Of a stretch of 64,000 nt of DNA, positions 50,104-58,400 are shown piece by piece. The stretch is taken from NCBI GenBank assembly GCA_938014215.1, contig CALLRW010000042.1, positions 186,001 through 250,000 on the forward strand, in the 5' to 3' direction. Source of the DNA: an uncultured Alistipes sp. (GTDB taxonomy: Bacteria > Bacteroidota > Bacteroidia > Bacteroidales > Rikenellaceae). Both the position numbers and the translations under genes were made by a program. Numbering within the stretch: position 1 is the stretch's first letter; each line of letters starts with the position of its first letter. The notes under the pieces are model-generated. The model saw only the letters and a list, made by a program, of their open reading frames with translations. It made no database searches and had not been told where the DNA came from.

Positions 50104-50554
50104 CCCCCGTCGGATCCCCAAAGGGATCCTCTCCGGACCGGCCGTCTCTCTTCGGATCCATTCGGATCCCGGCGGCTCGATATTCGTCCCCTCCCTGGTT
50201 CAGTCGATCTTCCCGACCGTTCGGATCGTGCGTTTGTCGCTCTTCGGAGGTGTCGCCTGCTGTGCGTCATCCCGTCGCGATGGAGGCGGAGCCGATGTCG
50301 GTCGCGCGTACCGGGGCGTGGAACGTCTGCCGCTTCCCGTCTTTTTATATTAGGTATGCTCCTCTTCTGCTGGCCCCGAAAGGGGTTTGCGGGTGGTAAA
50401 CCATGTGTTTGAACGTGTTACTTATACGATCAAAAATGCTATTTTTCTTGTTGGTAAGAAATTTGTTATTATTTTTGTGAGATTGAAACCCTGCTCTTAT
50501 TCATGGTGTAAGGCAATAAAAAAAGCACAGAAACGAAATCGCTTCTGTGCCTTG
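50104..50554. other. Intergenic region with an A/T-rich segment
   Basis: This 451-base gap follows the Dma-like gene. The first 250 bases are GC-rich with short GGATCC-containing repeats (TCGGATCC near 50112, 50153 and 50164). From about 50390 to 50520 the base composition turns strongly A/T-rich, unlike the rest of the window, and holds a TATTTTTG box at about 50469-50476. I see no coding frame. Confidence 0.5.
50516..50551 (-). terminator. Terminator of the tRNA-Arg gene
   Basis: GCACAGAA / TTCTGTGC with extra pairs around a 10-base loop, followed on the minus strand by a run of seven T. It begins 4 bases after the tRNA 3' end. Confidence 0.8.
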
Positions 50555-50626
50555 TAGTCCCGACGGGAATCGAACCCATATCGTAAGAACCGGAATCTTG
50601 TATTCTATCCATTGAACTACGGGACC
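50555..50626 (-). tRNA. tRNA-Arg (anticodon CCG)
   Basis: The minus strand folds into a full cloverleaf of 72 bases: acceptor GGTCCCG with CGGGACT, D arm GTTC-GAAT, anticodon arm CAAGA-TTCCGGT-TCTTA with anticodon CCG, variable loop of four, and T arm ATGGG-TTCGATT-CCCGT. The discriminator is A and CCA is not encoded, as usual in this phylum. It decodes CGG, a common Arg codon in GC-rich genomes. A TATCTTTG promoter lies 7 bases upstream. Confidence 0.95.
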
Positions 50627-50633
50627 GGGACTG

Positions 50634-50641
50634 CAAAGATA
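50634..50641 (-). promoter_or_regulatory. -7 box TATCTTTG for tRNA-Arg
   Basis: It ends 7 bases before the mature tRNA 5' end, so the precursor leader would be only 2-3 bases. Confidence 0.65.
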
Positions 50642-50668
50642 CAAAAAAATTTAAACTAACGAAAAAAA

Positions 50669-51298
50669 ATGCGAGAAAAGCAGAATAATTGGATCAGAAT
50701 TGAGTCGGTGATCAAGTGGGCGAACATGTCAACCAACTATTTTGCACGTTACATAGGGCTCGCCCGCGGCGAGAACCTCTACCAGATAAAACGCGGTAAC
50801 AACGGTATTTCACTCGATGTGGCCGACCGGATCGTTGCCAAATTCCCCCAGATCGACAAGCTCTGGCTGCTCACCGGCGAGGGGCAGATGTTTGCCGACG
50901 AACAGCTCCGGGGCCCGCAGATTCCCTACTACGAAGTCGATGTCGAACGTGGAATCGCGAACCTCGACCAGCTGGAACCCAAGGGAAATATGGTGATCCC
51001 GCCCATCGGTGAGTGTGACCTGGCCATGATCTATACCGGACGCGCCATGGGGAACTGCATGCTCCCCGGAACCCGGGTCCTGCTCAAGGCCGTGGACCGC
51101 GATGCAATTATTCCGGGCGAGGAGTATGTGATTGTGACCCGAAAAATTGTAACTTTGCGCATAGTTCGGTCCACGGACGAGGAGGGCAAGATCCGACTGG
51201 TGGCCGGCGATCGGGATAATTACGATGATATCCTGCTGGATGTCAACGATATAGTCTCGATCTACAAAGTTAAGGGTAAATTGATAATCAACAGTTAG
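50669..51298 (+). CDS. Helix-turn-helix regulator with S24-like C-terminal domain
   Basis: The 209-residue protein has an N-terminal helix-turn-helix (SVIKWANMSTNYFARYIGLARGENLYQIKR, read as the DNA-binding part; MSTNYFARYIGL is the core) and a C-terminal part like the S24/LexA peptidase fold (DLAMIYTGRAMGNCMLPGTRVLLK, EEYVIVTRKIVTLRIV, GKIRLVAGDRDNYDDILLD). The serine expected in the SM-P motif seems to be missing (GRAMGNCMLPG), so self-cleavage is unlikely. It starts an apparent operon with ribE, 3 bases away. There are no phage genes around it. Confidence 0.82.
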   Translation: MREKQNNWIRIESVIKWANMSTNYFARYIGLARGENLYQIKRGNNGISLDVADRIVAKFPQIDKLWLLTGEGQMFADEQLRGPQIPYYEVDVERGIANLDQLEPKGNMVIPPIGECDLAMIYTGRAMGNCMLPGTRVLLKAVDRDAIIPGEEYVIVTRKIVTLRIVRSTDEEGKIRLVAGDRDNYDDILLDVNDIVSIYKVKGKLIINS

Positions 51299-51301
51299 CA
51301 T

Positions 51302-51898
51302 ATGTTTTCAGGTATTGTGGAAGGTACCGCGGAGGTCGTCGCCATCCGTTCGGACCGCCAGAACAAGGATTTTACACTTCGGGCCGACTTCTGCCGCGAG
51401 CTCAAGATCGATCAGAGCATAGCACATAACGGCGTTTGTTTGACAGTTGTGGACATCGCCGAGGATACCTATACCGTCACGGCCATGAAGGAGACCCTCG
51501 ACCGCAGCAACCTCGGACTGCTGCGCGTGGGCGACCTGGTCAACCTCGAACGCTCGATGAAGCCCGACGCCCTGCTCGACGGACACATCGTCCAGGGACA
51601 TGTCGACCAGACGGCCGTCTGCACGGCCAAGGAGGATGCCGACGGCAGCTGGTACTTCACGTTCCGCTACGAACCCCGCGGCGGAGGCCTCTGCACGGTC
51701 GAGAAGGGTTCGGTGACGGTCAACGGCGTCAGCCTGACGGTCTGCGACCCGACGCCCGACTCGTTCCGCGTGGCCATCATCCCCTACACCTTCGAGCACA
51801 CCAACTTCTGCCGCATCGAGGTGGGGTCGGTCGTCAACCTCGAATTCGACATCATCGGCAAGTATATCGCCCGTCTGATGCAGAACTACATGAAATAA
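51302..51898 (+). CDS. ribE: Riboflavin synthase
   Basis: RibE makes riboflavin from two molecules of 6,7-dimethyl-8-ribityllumazine. The 198 residues form two lumazine-binding repeats. The first starts MFSGIVEGTAEVVAI with AHNGVCLTVVDI and the second carries GHIVQGHVDQTAVC and SVTVNGVSLTVCDPTP. The LERSMKPDALLDGH link is conserved. It follows the regulator gene by 3 bases and precedes a histidine kinase gene by 12. Confidence 0.97.
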   Translation: MFSGIVEGTAEVVAIRSDRQNKDFTLRADFCRELKIDQSIAHNGVCLTVVDIAEDTYTVTAMKETLDRSNLGLLRVGDLVNLERSMKPDALLDGHIVQGHVDQTAVCTAKEDADGSWYFTFRYEPRGGGLCTVEKGSVTVNGVSLTVCDPTPDSFRVAIIPYTFEHTNFCRIEVGSVVNLEFDIIGKYIARLMQNYMK

Positions 51899-51910
51899 TT
51901 GAAGAACACC

Positions 51911-52975
51911 ATGGTACGCATTAAAACCAAGGAGGCAACGTCGGCCTGGGTCGGTTTGCTGGCGGCCGTCATCGTTGCCGGACTCATCGTCGGAGTCCAT
52001 CTGAACGGCTATCCGGTACGTTGGCTTTCGGCCATTGTCGTCGTGGTCGCCACGTTCGGCATCGTGGCCTTCGTGGCCCTGTTTCTGATCCGCAAGTACG
52101 TCTCCTACAAGCTCAAGCCGATCTATTCGATCGTCCTCTCGCGCGATGTCCACACCAAGGAGATCTTCTCTGAACTCAAGGACAAGAAGGTCGAGGATAT
52201 CGGCGAGGAGCTCACCGCATGGGCCGATACCAACGACAAGGAGATCGCCCGTCTGAAGGAGGCCGAGCAGTTCCGCAAACAGTACCTTGGCAATGTGGCC
52301 CATGAGCTGAAAACCCCGATCTTCAACGTCCAGGGATACATCTCGACGCTGCTGGACGGCGGCCTGGAGGATGAACTCATCAACCGCAAGTACCTCGAGC
52401 GGGCCGAGAAGAGCATCGACCGTCTGATCAACATCGTCAACGACCTCGATACGATCTCCAAGCTCGAGAGCAGCATGAACAAGCTCAACATGGAGAAGTT
52501 CGATGTCGTGGCGCTGGCCAAGGAGATTGCCGATCAGGCCGAGATGGAGGCCGACAAGAAGGGGATCAAGATCACGGTCAAAGGGGCCGACAACCTGCCC
52601 TCGCCCTTCTGGGTCATGGCCGACAAGCACTACATCGGACAGGTGTTCGTCAACCTGATCATCAACTCGATCCGCTACGGCAAGGAGGGCGGACAGACCC
52701 GCATCCACTTCCGCGACATGCTGGACAAGATCCTCGTCGAGGTCGAGGACAACGGTCTGGGTATCGGCAAGGAGGATCTGCCGCGTGTCTTCGAGCGCTT
52801 CTACCGCACGGACAAGGGCCGCTCGCGCGAGCAGGGTGGTACGGGACTCGGTCTGGCCATCGTCAAGCACATCATCGAGGCGCATGGCGAACGGATCACC
52901 GTCCGCAGTGAGTTGGGTGTAGGCAGCACCTTCTCCTTCTCGCTCAAGAAGGTCAACCTCCAGGACATCAAATAG
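51911..52975 (+). CDS. Sensor histidine kinase (PhoR/ResE-like)
   Basis: The 354-residue kinase has two N-terminal membrane helices with almost no periplasmic loop (VGLLAAVIVAGLIVGVHL and LSAIVVVVATFGIVAFVALF). A linker and a HisKA domain follow, with the phospho-acceptor in LGNVAHELKTPIFNVQGYIS. The ATPase domain has NLIINSIRYGKEGG (N box), VEDNGLGIGKEDLPRVFERF (G1/F) and GGTGLGLAIVKHIIEAHG (G2). No response regulator gene is adjacent. I chose the ATG at 51911 (MVRIKTKEATSA). The stop codon is followed by a 500-base repeat tract. Confidence 0.94.
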   Translation: MVRIKTKEATSAWVGLLAAVIVAGLIVGVHLNGYPVRWLSAIVVVVATFGIVAFVALFLIRKYVSYKLKPIYSIVLSRDVHTKEIFSELKDKKVEDIGEELTAWADTNDKEIARLKEAEQFRKQYLGNVAHELKTPIFNVQGYISTLLDGGLEDELINRKYLERAEKSIDRLINIVNDLDTISKLESSMNKLNMEKFDVVALAKEIADQAEMEADKKGIKITVKGADNLPSPFWVMADKHYIGQVFVNLIINSIRYGKEGGQTRIHFRDMLDKILVEVEDNGLGIGKEDLPRVFERFYRTDKGRSREQGGTGLGLAIVKHIIEAHGERITVRSELGVGSTFSFSLKKVNLQDIK

Positions 52976-53470
52976 CCGGGGGGCCGCCGGGAAGAGTGCT
53001 GAGGGAACTGTCGGGGGAACTGCCGGGGGGACTTGGAACTGCCTGGGTGCCGCCTGGTGCCGCCGGGGAACTGCCGTGGGGCCGCCGGGAACTGCCGGGG
53101 GAACTGCTGGGGGAACTTGGGACTGCCGGGGATGCCGCCTGGTGCCGCCGGGGGACTGCTGCGAGGACTGCCGGGGTGCTGCCGGGGAGACTGCTGAGGA
53201 AACTGCCGGGTGAGGCCGTGGAAAAACCGTTGGGAGGCTGCGAAGCCGCTGTAAGACTGCGGAAAGCAGCGCAAGTCGCGGAAAAACTGCGGGGAGCCTG
53301 CGGAAAACCGGCTGTGTACCGGGGGCCCGGCCAGAATCCGGGGGCCAGCATTCCGGGGGCCAGCATCCCGGGGACCAGAATCCGGGACCATGAATCCGGA
53401 AAGCAAATCCCGGGTCAGAATTCCGGAAGCATGAATCCGGGGTGGAAATCCGGATGGCAAAACCGGGCTG
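52976..53470. repeat. Degenerate short-unit repeat tract after the kinase gene
   Basis: About 500 bases are built of two drifting repeats. From 52978 to about 53330 the unit is near GGGGGAACTGCCGG (12-17 bases), often spaced with GTGCCGCC, and strongly G-biased on the plus strand. From 53325 to 53465 it changes to a 13-17-base unit of the form CCGGGGNCCAGAAT, at least nine copies. Both parts have open frames on both strands only because stop codons are rare in the unit. I see no gene in 52976-53525. Confidence 0.88.
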
Positions 53471-53525
53471 CGGCTCGGAAAATGTCGGGCAGACAACGAC
53501 GATTGAACAATAAAGACTTGAATAG

Positions 53526-54434
53526 ATGTTACAGATTCCTTTTTTGATACAACCGCTCTCGATCGTCTGGGACGTCGATCCGGTATTTATCCGCATCGGA
53601 TCGTTTGATATCCGTTATTACGGACTGATGTGGGCCCTGGCCATCCTGATCGGTGCCTGGTTCTTCGACAACTTCTGCAAACGCGAGGGCCTTCCGTCGA
53701 AGGTCTCCGAGTCGATCTTCGTCTACGGAACGATCGCCACGATCCTCGGTGCCCGTCTCGGCCACTGCCTCTTCTACGATCCGGTGGGATACCTCTCCCA
53801 GCCGTGGACCATCATCACCGGCTTCCGCGACGGCGGCATGGCCAGCCACGGCGCCGCCATCGGTCTGCTGATCGGTCTGTGGTTGTTCTCGCGCAAGAAC
53901 CGCCTGCCCTACATCTGGTCGCTCGACCGCATCATGATCCCCGTCGGAATCGGCGGCGCCGTGGTCCGCATGGGCAACCTGATCAACTCCGAAATCTTCG
54001 GCCGCGCCACCACGCTGCCGTGGGGTTTCGAATTCGTCCGCTCGCACAAGTGGGTCACCGAGTACGCCCCGGCCGCCGTTCACCCCACGCAGATCTACGA
54101 AGCGATCTGCTATGTGGTGACCTTCCTCATCCTCGGGTGGCTCTACTACCGCAAGGATATGGCGCGGCGCCGTCCCGGCGTGCTCTTCGGCATCGGCCTG
54201 ATCGGCGTCTTCCTCACGCGCTTCTTCCTCGAATTCATCAAGACCGAGCAGGAGTCCTTCGAAGTGGGCTGGGCTCTTGACATGGGACAGTGGCTCAGCA
54301 TTCCCTTCATCCTGCTGGGCATCTACATGATCTGGCGGGGAGCCACCCGTCCGGCCGTCACGGTCGAGATGCCGAAACAACATGCCGTTTCGGCCGCCGC
54401 CTCCCGGCAGACTGCTAAAAAGAAGAGAAAATGA
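53526..54434 (+). CDS. lgt: Prolipoprotein diacylglyceryl transferase
   Basis: Lgt attaches diacylglycerol to the lipobox Cys of prelipoproteins in the inner membrane. The 302-residue protein shows IRYYGLMWALAILIGAWFF, ILGARLGHCLFYDP, FRDGGMASHGAAIG (catalytic His) and the Lgt signature VRMGNLINSEIFGRATTLPW, with a final RFFLEFIKTEQE. It has a basic C-terminal end (RQTAKKKRK). The stop codon overlaps the next start as ATGA. Several lipoproteins in this window are its substrates. Confidence 0.97.
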   Translation: MLQIPFLIQPLSIVWDVDPVFIRIGSFDIRYYGLMWALAILIGAWFFDNFCKREGLPSKVSESIFVYGTIATILGARLGHCLFYDPVGYLSQPWTIITGFRDGGMASHGAAIGLLIGLWLFSRKNRLPYIWSLDRIMIPVGIGGAVVRMGNLINSEIFGRATTLPWGFEFVRSHKWVTEYAPAAVHPTQIYEAICYVVTFLILGWLYYRKDMARRRPGVLFGIGLIGVFLTRFFLEFIKTEQESFEVGWALDMGQWLSIPFILLGIYMIWRGATRPAVTVEMPKQHAVSAAASRQTAKKKRK

Positions 54435-55468
54435 ATGCCAATCCGATGACCGAACAGGTCGCCAAACTCGTGGGCAATCTGCTGGCCGGGGGCGAGGCCG
54501 TGAGCCTGCCCGGGGTCGGTACGCTCCATGTCGAGCGGCAGGCTGCCCGACGTATTGACCGCCGGCATGTCGTGCCGCCCTGCCGCGTGGTGCACTTCAC
54601 CTCGCAGCTGAACGGGGTGTCGCTGGTCGATGAAATCGCCCGGGTGCTGCGGGTCAACGGCGTCAAACCCCAGGATCCGCTGCCCGAGGCGCAGAAGGTC
54701 TATGACCGCTGGCTGGCACAGGTCCGCGAAGGCGATACGTTGACCATCGTGGGGATCGGGGTGCTGCGGTTCAAGAACTTCCGTCCGGACGAGGCCTTCG
54801 ATCTGCGGCTTAATCCGCAGGGGCACGAACCGGTTCGGGTACAGGCGCCGCAGCGTTTCGATGCGGTGTTGTGGATCGGCATTGCCGCCATCGTCTGTGT
54901 GACGGGCTTTACCGCCTGGTGGTGGTTCGGCGAACGCGAACAGCGGCAGGAGCTGCTCGCCGCCGTGTCCGAACTCCCGGAGCCGCAGCATGATGCCGGA
55001 CTGCCCGCCGATACGGTCGTTTCGGCGGATTCACTCTCCGGAGCGATGGCCGATGCCACCGTCGGGGTGCCGGCGGAGGCGGAACAGACCGACGGAACCG
55101 CCCGCACGGAGACTGCGGGGGCGGTCGCTGCCCACAGGGAGGGCCAGACGGCTGCGGCCGGTTCGGAAACGACTGCTGCCGCGGGTGAAACCGCACGGAC
55201 GGCGGAACGAACGGTGCCGAGCGGTCCCGCTTCGCTGGTCTCGGGCCGCAACTACGTGGTGATGGGGGTCTTCAGTACGGAGACGAATGCCCGCCGGGCC
55301 GTTCGTGAGGCGGCTGCGGAGGAGGTGGCCATGACGTGCGGAATCTATCGGTTCGGCGCGAAACTGATGGTCTCGCCCTTCGAGTCGGATGACGAGGAGG
55401 CCTGCCGGCTCTTCATCCGGGCGCACGAGGAGCGTTTCCCCGGCATGTGGATCTATACTGCCCGCTGA
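54431..55468 (+). CDS. HU-CCDC81 / SPOR-domain membrane protein
   Basis: This 345-residue protein begins with two bacterial HU-like (CCDC81-type) domains: VAKLVGNLLAGGEAVSLPGV with GTLHVER (about residues 7-75) and VLRVNGVKP to GDTLTIVGIGVLRF (about 80-130). A single membrane helix follows (AVLWIGIAAIVCVTGFTAWW, about 144-163), then a low-complexity Ala/Thr/Glu linker (about 180-275). The C-terminal SPOR-like domain is RNYVVMGVFSTETNARRAVR. The SPOR part probably binds denuded peptidoglycan at division sites. The gene overlaps lgt by 4 bases. Confidence 0.85.
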   Translation: MNANPMTEQVAKLVGNLLAGGEAVSLPGVGTLHVERQAARRIDRRHVVPPCRVVHFTSQLNGVSLVDEIARVLRVNGVKPQDPLPEAQKVYDRWLAQVREGDTLTIVGIGVLRFKNFRPDEAFDLRLNPQGHEPVRVQAPQRFDAVLWIGIAAIVCVTGFTAWWWFGEREQRQELLAAVSELPEPQHDAGLPADTVVSADSLSGAMADATVGVPAEAEQTDGTARTETAGAVAAHREGQTAAAGSETTAAAGETARTAERTVPSGPASLVSGRNYVVMGVFSTETNARRAVREAAAEEVAMTCGIYRFGAKLMVSPFESDDEEACRLFIRAHEERFPGMWIYTAR

Positions 55469-55959
55469 TGCCCTTTTCGGAACTGATCATTCGCGGCATC
55501 GACCGCCTCTATCTCCGCCCCGTACGGTCGATCCTGCCTCGGCAGGTCTTTCATTATGCCGTCTGCGGCGGTTTCACCTACCTGGTCTTCGACCCGGTCT
55601 GCTACTCGCTGCTCTACAACTTCCTGGTCGGATACCGCTATTTCGATCTGGGTTTCGTGGTCATCTCGCCCCATATCGCGGCGATGATCCTCGTCTTCCC
55701 GTGCACCTTCTTCGTGGGATTCTGGCTCAACCGCTACGTCGCCTTCCGACGTTCGCCCGTCGGGGCCGGGACACAGCTGTTCCGCTATCTGCTCTCGATC
55801 GTCGGGTCGATCCTGCTGACCTATGCCGGGTTGAAATTCTTTGTCGAGGTGTGCGGCATCTGGCCCACCCCCGCCAAGGTGATCACCACGCTTGTGACGA
55901 CCGTCTACAGCTTCGTGGCGGCCAAGTATTTCACCTTCCGCCACGCCGAAAACGGTTGA
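55468..55959 (+). CDS. GtrA family membrane protein
   Basis: The 163-residue protein has four helices typical of GtrA-like flippase or carrier proteins: VFHYAVCGGFTYLVFDPVCY, YFDLGFVVISPHIAAMILVF, LFRYLLSIVGSILLTYAGL and VITTLVTTVYSFVAAKYFTF. The motif GFWLNRYVAFRR is characteristic. Such proteins are thought to move lipid-linked sugars across the inner membrane. The start codon overlaps the previous stop (TGATG). Confidence 0.9.
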   Translation: MPFSELIIRGIDRLYLRPVRSILPRQVFHYAVCGGFTYLVFDPVCYSLLYNFLVGYRYFDLGFVVISPHIAAMILVFPCTFFVGFWLNRYVAFRRSPVGAGTQLFRYLLSIVGSILLTYAGLKFFVEVCGIWPTPAKVITTLVTTVYSFVAAKYFTFRHAENG

Positions 55960-56320
55960 GGGGGGGCGAACAGCCTCCTGTCGGGAAGCGGCCTTCTGCC
56001 CCTGTCGGGGGCGATCATCTCTTGCCTTGATATTGGAACGGAGGGGATAGGACAGCGGTCCGTTAGCCGGGGGCATTTGCCGGGGGCACGTTAGCTGGCG
56101 ACCCGTTAGCCGACTGTCCGTTAGCCGGTGTCTCCGTTTGCCGGCGGCCTGTTTACTGGCAGCCCGTTTGTCTGCGGACCCATTTGCCGGCGGCCTGTTT
56201 ACTGGCAGCCCGTTTGTCTGCGGACCCATTTGCCGGTGTCTCCGTTTGCCGGCGGCCCGTTTACTGGCAGCCCGTTTGCCTGCGCCCCCGTTTGCCGGCG
56301 GTCCGGCGACCGGTCGGGGT
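55960..56320. repeat. Repeat tract between the GtrA and uvrB genes
   Basis: Two identical 46-base units lie at 56140-56185 and 56186-56231 (GCCGGCGGCCTGTTTACTGG... and so on), followed by a third diverged copy to about 56320. From about 56060 a simpler CCGTTAGCCGG/CCGTTTGCCGG phrase recurs. The tract lies downstream of both convergent genes, and there is no hairpin with a T-run in it. No gene is apparent. Confidence 0.9.
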
Positions 56321-56321
56321 G

Positions 56322-58388
56322 TTATCGACGCCGGTTCTCTTCGCGCAGTTTCTGCAGTTCGTACATCCGGTCGCGGAACTTCGCCGCCGCCAGGAAGTCC
56401 AGCGACTTGGCCGCCCGCTCCATATCCTCGCGGGCGCGGTTGATCAGCTCGTCGAGATTCTCGCCCGCTCCGGGAACTGCAGCGCCCGCCGTATAACCCT
56501 TCTGCACGTCGGCGGCCGCGGCGTAGTGGTCCTCCGTGATGGGGTAGACCGTCGGGATGCCGCCCTCCGCGGTGTCGCGTCCGGCCAGCAGGTTGCTCGG
56601 CCCCGAACCGCTCTTCTGGGCGCGGCGCGGCAGCATCTCGTGTTCCATGTTGAAGTGTACCTGCTTTTCGCGGCGGCGGTTGCTCTGCTCGATGGCGTAG
56701 CGCATCGATTCGGTGCAGGTGTCGGCGTAGAGGATGACGTTGCCCTGCGAGTGGCGGGCGGCACGTCCGGCAATCTGCGTCAGCGACCGCACGTTGCGCA
56801 GGAAGCCCTCCTTGTCGGCGTCGAGAATCGCCACCAGCGCCACCTCCGGGAGGTCCAGACCCTCACGCAGCAGGTTCACTCCTACCAGTACGTCGAACAA
56901 TCCGTTGCGCAGATCCTCCAGAATCTGGATCCGCTCCAGCGTGTCGACATCCGAGTGGATGTAGCGGTTGCGCACCCCCACGCGGTCGAAATATTTCGAG
57001 AGCTCCTCGGCCATGCGTTTGGTGATGGTCGTCACGAGCACCTTGTCGTCGTTCTTCACCCGCTTGTCGATCTCCTCGATCAGGTCGTCGATCTGGTTCA
57101 GCGTCACGCGCACCTCCAGCGGCGGATCGACAAGTCCCGTGGGGCGGATCAGCTGTTCGGCGATCACCCCTTCGCTCTTCATCAGCTCCCAGTCGGCCGG
57201 CGTGGCGCTGACGTAGATGGTCGTCCCCTGCAGCTGCTCGAACTCGGCAAAGGTCAGCGGGCGGTTGTCCTTCGCCGCGGGGAGGCGGAAGCCGTATTCG
57301 ACGAGGTTCTCCTTGCGGGCGCGGTCGCCGCCGTACATGGCGTGGACCTGCGGCAGGGTGACGTGGCTCTCGTCGATGACCATCAGGTAGTCCTTCGGGA
57401 AGTAGTCCAGCAGGCAGAAGGGGCGTGTCCCGGCGGCGCGTCCGTCGAAGTAGCGCGAGTAGTTCTCGATGCCGGGGCAGTAGCCCAGCTCCTTGATCAT
57501 CTCCAAGTCGTACTCCACGCGCTGCTTGATGCGCTGTGCCTCGACCATGCGTCCGGCGCGCTCGAAGAACTCGATCTGCTTGCCCAGGTCGAGGTAGATC
57601 TGCTGCACGGCGGTGTTGATGCGCTCCTTGGTCGTCACGAAGAGGTTCGTCGGGTAGAGCGTCAGCGAGTCGAGCGTCTGGATGCGCTGCCCCGTGACGG
57701 GGTCGATCGACTGGATGGCCTCGATCTCGTTGTCGAAGAACATCACCCGGAAACACTGGTTGCCGAACTCGCCGAAGGCCGCCATGATATCCACCGTATC
57801 GCCGTTGACGCGGAAGGTGGCGGGCTCCAGGTCGCGCTCCGTGCGGGTGTATAACGCCTCGACCAGCTTGTAGAGAAAGTGCTTGTAGCTGACGACCTGT
57901 CCCACCTCGATGTGGATGGCCGTGGCGTGGAAATCGGCCGGGTTGCCCGCGCCGTAGAGGCACGAGACGCTCGAGACGACCACCACGTCGCGACGCCCCG
58001 AGAGGAGCGTGGCGACGGTCTGCAGCCGCATCTTCTCGATGTCGGCATTGATCGAGAGATCCTTTTCGATATAGGTGTCCGACGAGGGGAGGTAGGCCTC
58101 CGGCTGGTAGTAGTCGTAGTAGGAGACGAAGTACTCGACGGCATTCTCGGGGAAGAAGTTGCGGAACTCGCCGTAGAGCTGTGCCGCCAGCGTCTTGTTG
58201 TGGCTCAGCACGAGCGTCGGGCGGTTGAGCTGCGCGATGACGTTCGCTACGGTGAAGGTCTTGCCCGAGCCCGTGACACCCAGCAGGACGTTGTGTTTCG
58301 AGCCGTGGCGGATCGAGTCGACAAGCTGTGCGATCGCCTCCGGCTGGTCGCCCATCGGGGCGTAGTCCGATACGAGTTTGAAGTCCAT
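56322..58388 (-). CDS. uvrB: Excinuclease ABC subunit B
   Basis: UvrB verifies DNA damage after UvrA loads it and recruits UvrC. The 688 residues include the Walker A GVTGSGKTFTVANVIAQ, the beta-hairpin YDYYQPEAYLPSSDTYIEKD, the DEAD-like VIDESHVTLPQ, LLREGLDLPEVALVAILDAD and QIAGRAARHSQGNVILYAD. The UVR/UvrC-binding helix pair lies at the C-terminus (LDELINRAREDMERAAKSLD). The start MDFKLVSDYAP lies 4 bases behind a TACCTTTG box. Confidence 0.98.
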   Translation of the reverse strand: MDFKLVSDYAPMGDQPEAIAQLVDSIRHGSKHNVLLGVTGSGKTFTVANVIAQLNRPTLVLSHNKTLAAQLYGEFRNFFPENAVEYFVSYYDYYQPEAYLPSSDTYIEKDLSINADIEKMRLQTVATLLSGRRDVVVVSSVSCLYGAGNPADFHATAIHIEVGQVVSYKHFLYKLVEALYTRTERDLEPATFRVNGDTVDIMAAFGEFGNQCFRVMFFDNEIEAIQSIDPVTGQRIQTLDSLTLYPTNLFVTTKERINTAVQQIYLDLGKQIEFFERAGRMVEAQRIKQRVEYDLEMIKELGYCPGIENYSRYFDGRAAGTRPFCLLDYFPKDYLMVIDESHVTLPQVHAMYGGDRARKENLVEYGFRLPAAKDNRPLTFAEFEQLQGTTIYVSATPADWELMKSEGVIAEQLIRPTGLVDPPLEVRVTLNQIDDLIEEIDKRVKNDDKVLVTTITKRMAEELSKYFDRVGVRNRYIHSDVDTLERIQILEDLRNGLFDVLVGVNLLREGLDLPEVALVAILDADKEGFLRNVRSLTQIAGRAARHSQGNVILYADTCTESMRYAIEQSNRRREKQVHFNMEHEMLPRRAQKSGSGPSNLLAGRDTAEGGIPTVYPITEDHYAAAADVQKGYTAGAAVPGAGENLDELINRAREDMERAAKSLDFLAAAKFRDRMYELQKLREENRRR

Positions 58389-58392
58389 GCTG

Positions 58393-58400
58393 CAAAGGTA
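58393..58400 (-). promoter_or_regulatory. -7 box TACCTTTG for uvrB (predicted leaderless)
   Basis: On the minus strand TACCTTTG is followed by CAGC and then the uvrB ATG. Confidence 0.65.

Noticed and set aside
50669..51298. Phage repressor marking a prophage next to a tRNA gene
   Set aside because: There is no integrase, no att duplication of the tRNA end and no phage structural gene. The neighbours are housekeeping genes.
52801..53547. Open frames on both strands through the repeat tract after the kinase gene (about 180 and 230 codons)
   Set aside because: They exist because the repeat units lack stop codons. The translations are Gly/Pro/Ser/Phe repeats without start signals, and one overlaps the kinase and lgt genes.
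56060..56320. Possible CRISPR array because of near-identical direct repeats
   Set aside because: Units are directly adjacent without unique spacers and there are no cas genes. It is a simple tandem repeat.
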